Below, one piece after another: positions 60,278 to 64,000 of a stretch of 64,000 nucleotides of DNA. Numbering within the stretch: the first letter of the stretch is position 1; each line of letters begins with the position of its first letter. The translations under genes were made by a program, and so were the position numbers. The notes beneath the pieces were generated by a model, which searched no databases, was not told the origin of the DNA, and saw only the letters and a list, made by a program, of their open reading frames with translations. This DNA is from Brevibacterium sp. 'Marine' (GTDB taxonomy: Bacteria > Actinomycetota > Actinomycetes > Actinomycetales > Brevibacteriaceae), in assembly GCF_012844365.1 (NCBI RefSeq), contig NZ_CP051626.1, positions 62,001 through 126,000 on the forward strand. The letters run 5' to 3'.

Positions 60278-61434
60278 CCGACCGTGAGACCCGCGTGAGC
60301 GAACTCTCTGCGCGGTACTTACCCGACGATGTGCTGGAGAGATTCCGCGAACGAGCCGACGTCTATGATCGGGAGAATCGATTCTTCGACGAGGATCTCG
60401 CCGAACTGGGGGAACTCGGCTATCTTCAGCTGTTCGTCCCGCAGTCGCATGGCGGGCCGGGGCTGAGCCTGTTCGAGGTCAGCCGACTGCAGCAGCGGCT
60501 GGCAGCGGCGGCCCCGGCGACGGCGCTGGCGATCAACATGCACCTCATGACCACCGGAGTGGTCAAGGCACTGGCCGATCGCGGCGACGAGGCGCTGAAC
60601 TGGGTGTTCGACGAGGCCATGGCCGGTGAGATCTTCGCCTTCGGCATCTCGGAACCGTCGAACGACTGGGTCCTGCAGGGTTCGACCACGGAGGCGGTGC
60701 CGACGGCCGACGGCGGATTTGAGCTGACCGGGGTGAAGATCTTCACCTCGCTCTCGCCCGTATGGACGAGGCTCATCGTCCACGGTGCCGTGGGCTCAGA
60801 CGAGCTCGTCTACGGGTTCATCGAACGGGATGCGCCCGGGATCACGGTCTCCGATGACTGGGATGTGCTGGGAATGCGGGCCTCGCAGTCGCGGGCGACG
60901 ATCCTCGACCGCGTGCCGATGAAGCCTGAGCGGGTCTCACGCGTCATCCCCGCCGGCAAGCACCCCGACCTGCTCACCTTCGCGATCACGAGCAACTTCC
61001 AGCTGCTCATCGCCGCCGTCTATGCCGGAGTCGCGGCGCGAGCGCTCGAGCTGGGCGCCGCCGGACTGCACAAGCGGAAGTCCGCGAAGGCCGGCGTCAC
61101 CTTCGCCGAGGTGCCCGAGGCCCGGACGCGCCTGGCCGATGCGCATCTCGACTTCATGCCCGTGACGGCGATGATCGACACCTACGCTCGGGACTTCGAT
61201 GACCTCATCGACCACGGTGCCGGTTGGCCGTTGCGCCTGGTGGGGGCGAGGATCAAGTCCGCCGAGGCGGCCCGCCGAAACGCTGAAACCGCACTGATGT
61301 GCACGAGCGGCAGTGGATTCGGCAACAAGCACGAACTCTCCCGCCTCTTCCGAGATGCCACGGCCGGGCTCTTCCACCCGCCGAGCGCCGATGCCGCCCG
61401 TCCGATGTACGCGGCCGCTCTGCTGGATGAGTGA
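60274..61434 (+). CDS. Acyl-CoA dehydrogenase-family flavoprotein
   Basis: A 386-residue FAD enzyme of the acyl-CoA dehydrogenase fold. It has LGYLQLFVPQSHGGPGLS (about 49-66), FGISEPSNDW (about 126-135) and GMRASQSRATILDRV. The usual catalytic glutamate near the C-terminus is not obvious; the C-terminal segment (LMCTSGSGFGNKHELSRLFRD) is diverged. It is coupled to the ketosynthase by ATGA. It may desaturate the acyl product of the two preceding enzymes. Confidence 0.82.
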   Translation: MTDRETRVSELSARYLPDDVLERFRERADVYDRENRFFDEDLAELGELGYLQLFVPQSHGGPGLSLFEVSRLQQRLAAAAPATALAINMHLMTTGVVKALADRGDEALNWVFDEAMAGEIFAFGISEPSNDWVLQGSTTEAVPTADGGFELTGVKIFTSLSPVWTRLIVHGAVGSDELVYGFIERDAPGITVSDDWDVLGMRASQSRATILDRVPMKPERVSRVIPAGKHPDLLTFAITSNFQLLIAAVYAGVAARALELGAAGLHKRKSAKAGVTFAEVPEARTRLADAHLDFMPVTAMIDTYARDFDDLIDHGAGWPLRLVGARIKSAEAARRNAETALMCTSGSGFGNKHELSRLFRDATAGLFHPPSADAARPMYAAALLDE

Positions 61435-61533
61435 CTGAGGCGCTCGACCTTCGCCTCGAAGCGCGCCCTCGGAATCGATCGGCCCGAACGTCAGCGAACC
61501 GGGGTGTGGAACCGGAAGGCTATGCTGGCAGAG

Positions 61534-62322
61534 ATGACCGAACAACGACGCTCTCCCTTCGCCCTACAGCCGGGAACGGTCCCGCCTGTGCTCGTCGAAC
61601 GGCAGTCCTTCATCAACGATTTTGCCTATGCGCTTGACAGCGGTCACGGCGCAATGGGGCGATCCACGCTCGTCACCGGTGAATCGGGTATGGGGAAGAG
61701 CACCATGCTCACGGTGTTCGAGGAAGTGGCGACGTCGCGCAGCTGGGCCACCGTGCATCTCCCAGGTGGAGCCGGGCTGGTCGAGCGATTGGCCGAAGCA
61801 CAGATTCCTCGATTGCTCGACGACGAGGGGCACGGAGTCCTCATCACGGTGGACGATATCGATCGGGCACCGTTGCCGGACCTGGAACAGGTGGCCGGTA
61901 CGGTGGCGGACGCGTTTGCCGAGGGCATTCCTCTCGCGCTCGCGTTCACCGGTCCCGCCGACGCAACGAATGCGCTGTTCGCGGCGGACGCGATTCCCTA
62001 CTTGGCGCGGTCGGCGCGAGTCGATCTGGAACGGTTGAGCGACGACGGTATGCGACTCTTCGTGTCGACAGCGCTCGCGGATAGCGGAAAGTCGATCACC
62101 GAGGGTGCCGTCCGCCGCCTTCTCGAAGCGGCGGACGGCAACCCCCGTCGTCTTCTGGCCATCGCCGACCTGGCGTGGAAGCACAGCGGAGACCGTGCGG
62201 AGATCTCGGAGGAAGACGTTCGTGCTGCCCTGCCCGAGGGCAGCCCTCAGAGCTCGGGCAGCAGTGAGACCGGGTTCTCGATGCAGTCGGCGACGAAGGT
62301 GAGGAACTCGCTCGGCTCCTGA
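61534..62322 (+). CDS. AAA-type ATPase
   Basis: A 262-residue P-loop protein. Walker A is GESGMGKST (about 47-55) and Walker B VLITVDDIDR (about 105-114). A downstream region like the sensor and helical lid of AAA/ORC-type ATPases follows. No second domain is fused. Start could be 61522 or 61534; GGAAGG lies 14 nt before the latter. Its last 76 bp overlap the convergent E2 gene, so the C-terminus (SSGSSETGFSM onward) may be non-conserved. Function unknown. Confidence 0.75.
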   Translation: MTEQRRSPFALQPGTVPPVLVERQSFINDFAYALDSGHGAMGRSTLVTGESGMGKSTMLTVFEEVATSRSWATVHLPGGAGLVERLAEAQIPRLLDDEGHGVLITVDDIDRAPLPDLEQVAGTVADAFAEGIPLALAFTGPADATNALFAADAIPYLARSARVDLERLSDDGMRLFVSTALADSGKSITEGAVRRLLEAADGNPRRLLAIADLAWKHSGDRAEISEEDVRAALPEGSPQSSGSSETGFSMQSATKVRNSLGS

Positions 62323-63695
62323 CCGTCGCACGCCCGGTGGTCGAAGACGAAGGACAGGTACATCACCTTGCGCACCGTCAGCTCACCGTCGACGACCCAC
62401 GGGCGGTCCTTGATCCTGCCGAGACCGAGCATGGCCACCTCGGGGAGGTTGATGATCGGGGCCGAACCGTCGACGCCGAAGATCCCGTAGTTGTTCAAGG
62501 TGAACGTGCCGCCGGTCAGCTCAGACGGATCGAACCTCCCCGAGGCGGCCTTCCCGACGGTCTCGGACACGGAGTCGCGCAGCTGCCGCAGGCTCATCTC
62601 GCCGGCCCCGTGGACGACGGGGACCATGAGCCCGCGCGGGGTCTGCGCGGCCAGGCCGAGGTTGATGTCGCCGTGGGTGACGATCTCACCGGCGGCCGTA
62701 TCGATCGACGAGTTGATGATCGGGTACTTCTTCAGACCGGCCACGACGAAGCGGGCGACGAGCGAGAGCAGCGAATACTTCTCACCCGTGCGGGCCTCGA
62801 GCGCCTTCTTCGTCGCCAGCAGCTCGGTGGCGTCGACGTCGAGCCAGATAGTCGCTTCGGGGATTTCCTGCCGCGACTTCGTGAGGCGTTCGGACACGAC
62901 CTTCCGCAGCCCCGTGATCGGGGTGCGGGTATCGCGGTCGCTCTGGTCGGAGCTCGCAGCAGTCGAAGGTGCCTTCGCCGGTGACGTCCCCGCGGGGACG
63001 TGGGCAGCGGCACCTGCCCCGGACTCGATCGCGGCCGTGACATCAGCCCTGGTCACGACCCCGCCGGGGCCCGTGCCGGGCAGGCTCTTGGCACTGATGC
63101 CGTGATCCTTCGCGAGCTTGCGCACGAGGGGAGACGACACAGGGGAGACGTGGTCGCTAGCAGCCGCCGATGGGGCTTCTGCCGGCGGCTGCGGAGGAGC
63201 ATCTGGAATGACGGTCGGAACAGCGGGCGCCGCAGTCGGTGCGGCGGTAGATGTCGCAGCCGGTGTGGCCGCGTGCTTGCCGCCGAATGAGCGCTTCTTC
63301 GCCGGCCGGGTCTTCGGCTCCGAAGTGCCGTAGCCGATGAGGTTCGCGCCGCTGGAGTTCTCCGTCGACGAGCCGGATTGGCTCACGCTCGCAGGCGTCC
63401 CGCCGTCACCCTCGTCACCCGCACCCATCTCGGCCCCCGCCTCGGCGACGGTGAGCAGGGCCTGACCTGCGCTGACGGTGTCCCCGGCGTTCGCGTGAAG
63501 GCTGACGACCCGCCCGGCGTACGGGCAGGGGAGCTCGACGACGGACTTCGCGGACTCGACCTCGACGACCATCTGATCGACGTGGACCTCGTCCCCGATC
63601 TCGACCTTCCAGGAGATCAGCTCCGCCTCGGTGAGCCCTTCGCCGAGGTCGGGGAGGATGAACTCTCGCGTACCCGTATTCACGTCAGCACTCAT
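62247..63695 (-). CDS. 2-oxoacid dehydrogenase E2, branched-chain type
   Basis: A 482-residue lipoyl acyltransferase. It has one lipoyl domain (about 10-85, lipoylated Lys50 in VESAKSVVE), then an Ala/Pro/Ser/Thr linker (about 100-190). The peripheral-subunit binding domain is SSPLVRKLAKDHGISAKSLP. The catalytic domain has the active-site HRACDG near the C-terminus. It transfers the acyl group from E1 to CoA. ATG 63695 overlaps the E1 beta stop by one base (TGATG) with GGGAGC upstream. The 3' end overlaps the convergent ATPase gene. Confidence 0.9.
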   Translation of the reverse strand: MSADVNTGTREFILPDLGEGLTEAELISWKVEIGDEVHVDQMVVEVESAKSVVELPCPYAGRVVSLHANAGDTVSAGQALLTVAEAGAEMGAGDEGDGGTPASVSQSGSSTENSSGANLIGYGTSEPKTRPAKKRSFGGKHAATPAATSTAAPTAAPAVPTVIPDAPPQPPAEAPSAAASDHVSPVSSPLVRKLAKDHGISAKSLPGTGPGGVVTRADVTAAIESGAGAAAHVPAGTSPAKAPSTAASSDQSDRDTRTPITGLRKVVSERLTKSRQEIPEATIWLDVDATELLATKKALEARTGEKYSLLSLVARFVVAGLKKYPIINSSIDTAAGEIVTHGDINLGLAAQTPRGLMVPVVHGAGEMSLRQLRDSVSETVGKAASGRFDPSELTGGTFTLNNYGIFGVDGSAPIINLPEVAMLGLGRIKDRPWVVDGELTVRKVMYLSFVFDHRACDGQEPSEFLTFVADCIENPVSLLPEL

Positions 63696-64000
63696 CACAG
63701 CTCCCAATCCCAGGACTCGAGCGCATCGAGTACGCGTTCGACGGTCGGCAAGTAGAACTCCTCGAGCTTCGGCGACGGATAGGGCACATCGAATCCGGCG
63801 ACCCGCAGGATCGGGGCCGACAGATGGGTGAAGTTGCGTTCGGTGAGGCGGGCGGCCACCTCGGCGCCGTAGCCGCCGAACTGCGCGGCCTCATGGATGA
63901 TCGCCGCGCGCGAGGTCTTGCGCACCGATGCGGACACCGTCTCATCGTCGAACGGCGAGAGCGTGCGCAGGTCGATGACCTCGATGGACAGTCCGTGCTC
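63695..64000 (-). CDS. 2-oxoacid dehydrogenase E1 beta subunit, C-terminal part
   Basis: The last 101 codons of an E1 beta subunit of the transketolase C-terminal fold; the rest lies beyond the window. EHGLSIEVIDLRTLSPFDDE is the usual linker into the C-terminal domain. It is followed by RAAIIHEAAQFGGYGAEVAA and ILRVAGFDVPYPSPKLEEFY. With the E2 just downstream, this is a branched-chain-type 2-oxoacid dehydrogenase operon; an E1 alpha gene is expected upstream. Confidence 0.9.
   Translation of the reverse strand, partial: EHGLSIEVIDLRTLSPFDDETVSASVRKTSRAAIIHEAAQFGGYGAEVAARLTERNFTHLSAPILRVAGFDVPYPSPKLEEFYLPTVERVLDALESWDWEL

Overview
The window reads as chromosomal DNA of a high-GC Gram-positive actinobacterium. 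GC is high throughout, GTG and TTG starts are common, and genes are often coupled through ATGA, GTGA, TTGA or TGATG overlaps. Gene content is actinobacterial: an ECF sigma factor with a DGPF partner, a DUF222/HNH protein, a DUF6230/DUF6114 pair and a stand-alone PolA-like polymerase. The overall mix suggests a Brevibacterium-like member of the Micrococcales; this is inference, since no rRNA or other taxonomic marker is present. I saw no tRNA, rRNA, CRISPR array, insertion sequence or prophage.

Layout. 1-5.1 kb: ECF sigma factor (cut by the window edge) with a YCII/DGPF protein, a TetR/MFS pair around a doubled operator, and a GlcD-type FAD oxidase. 5.3-12.8 kb: PolA-like polymerase, zinc alcohol dehydrogenase, two tandem VanZ genes, a MarR/VOC pair with a perfect operator, a YdeI-like protein, a membrane methyltransferase and a PhzF protein. 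12.9-22.3 kb: sugar catabolic locus with a ROK repressor divergent from a dehydrogenase, an ATPase, two permeases, a binding lipoprotein and two TIM-barrel isomerases. 22.5-26.5 kb: membrane metallopeptidase, HAD phosphatase and DUF222/HNH protein. 26.5-30.1 kb: divergent purine locus with an NCS2 permease and an 8-oxoguanine-deaminase-like enzyme. 30.1-31.9 kb: small membrane proteins and a MerR/GyrI regulator that lacks its dimerisation helix.

32-41.5 kb is the most interesting catabolic block: FCD-GntR repressor, ethanolamine-type permease, glutamine-synthetase-like ligase, PuuD-like hydrolase, aldehyde dehydrogenase, short-chain dehydrogenase, a second amidotransferase-like protein and a Na+/alanine-glycine symporter. 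Together these can encode uptake of an amino alcohol, gamma-glutamylation, two-step oxidation of the alcohol to the acid, and release of an amino acid plus glutamate.

41.5-43.6 kb is a DUF6230/DUF6114/secreted acidic protein operon. 43.9-47.2 kb is a GntR/creatininase-family/AbgT-transporter operon. 47.3-48.3 kb is a secreted esterase. 48.4-52.9 kb pairs an FCD regulator with ACC deaminase and an AceE-like 2-oxoacid dehydrogenase E1, which suggests ACC to 2-oxobutyrate to propionyl-CoA. 53.3-57.1 kb holds a succinate-semialdehyde-type dehydrogenase, a DUF402 protein and a PiT phosphate transporter. 57.4-61.4 kb is a tightly coupled acyl-CoA ligase/ketosynthase/acyl-CoA dehydrogenase operon, followed by a small ATPase. 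The window ends in a branched-chain-type 2-oxoacid dehydrogenase operon (E2 complete, E1 beta cut by the edge).
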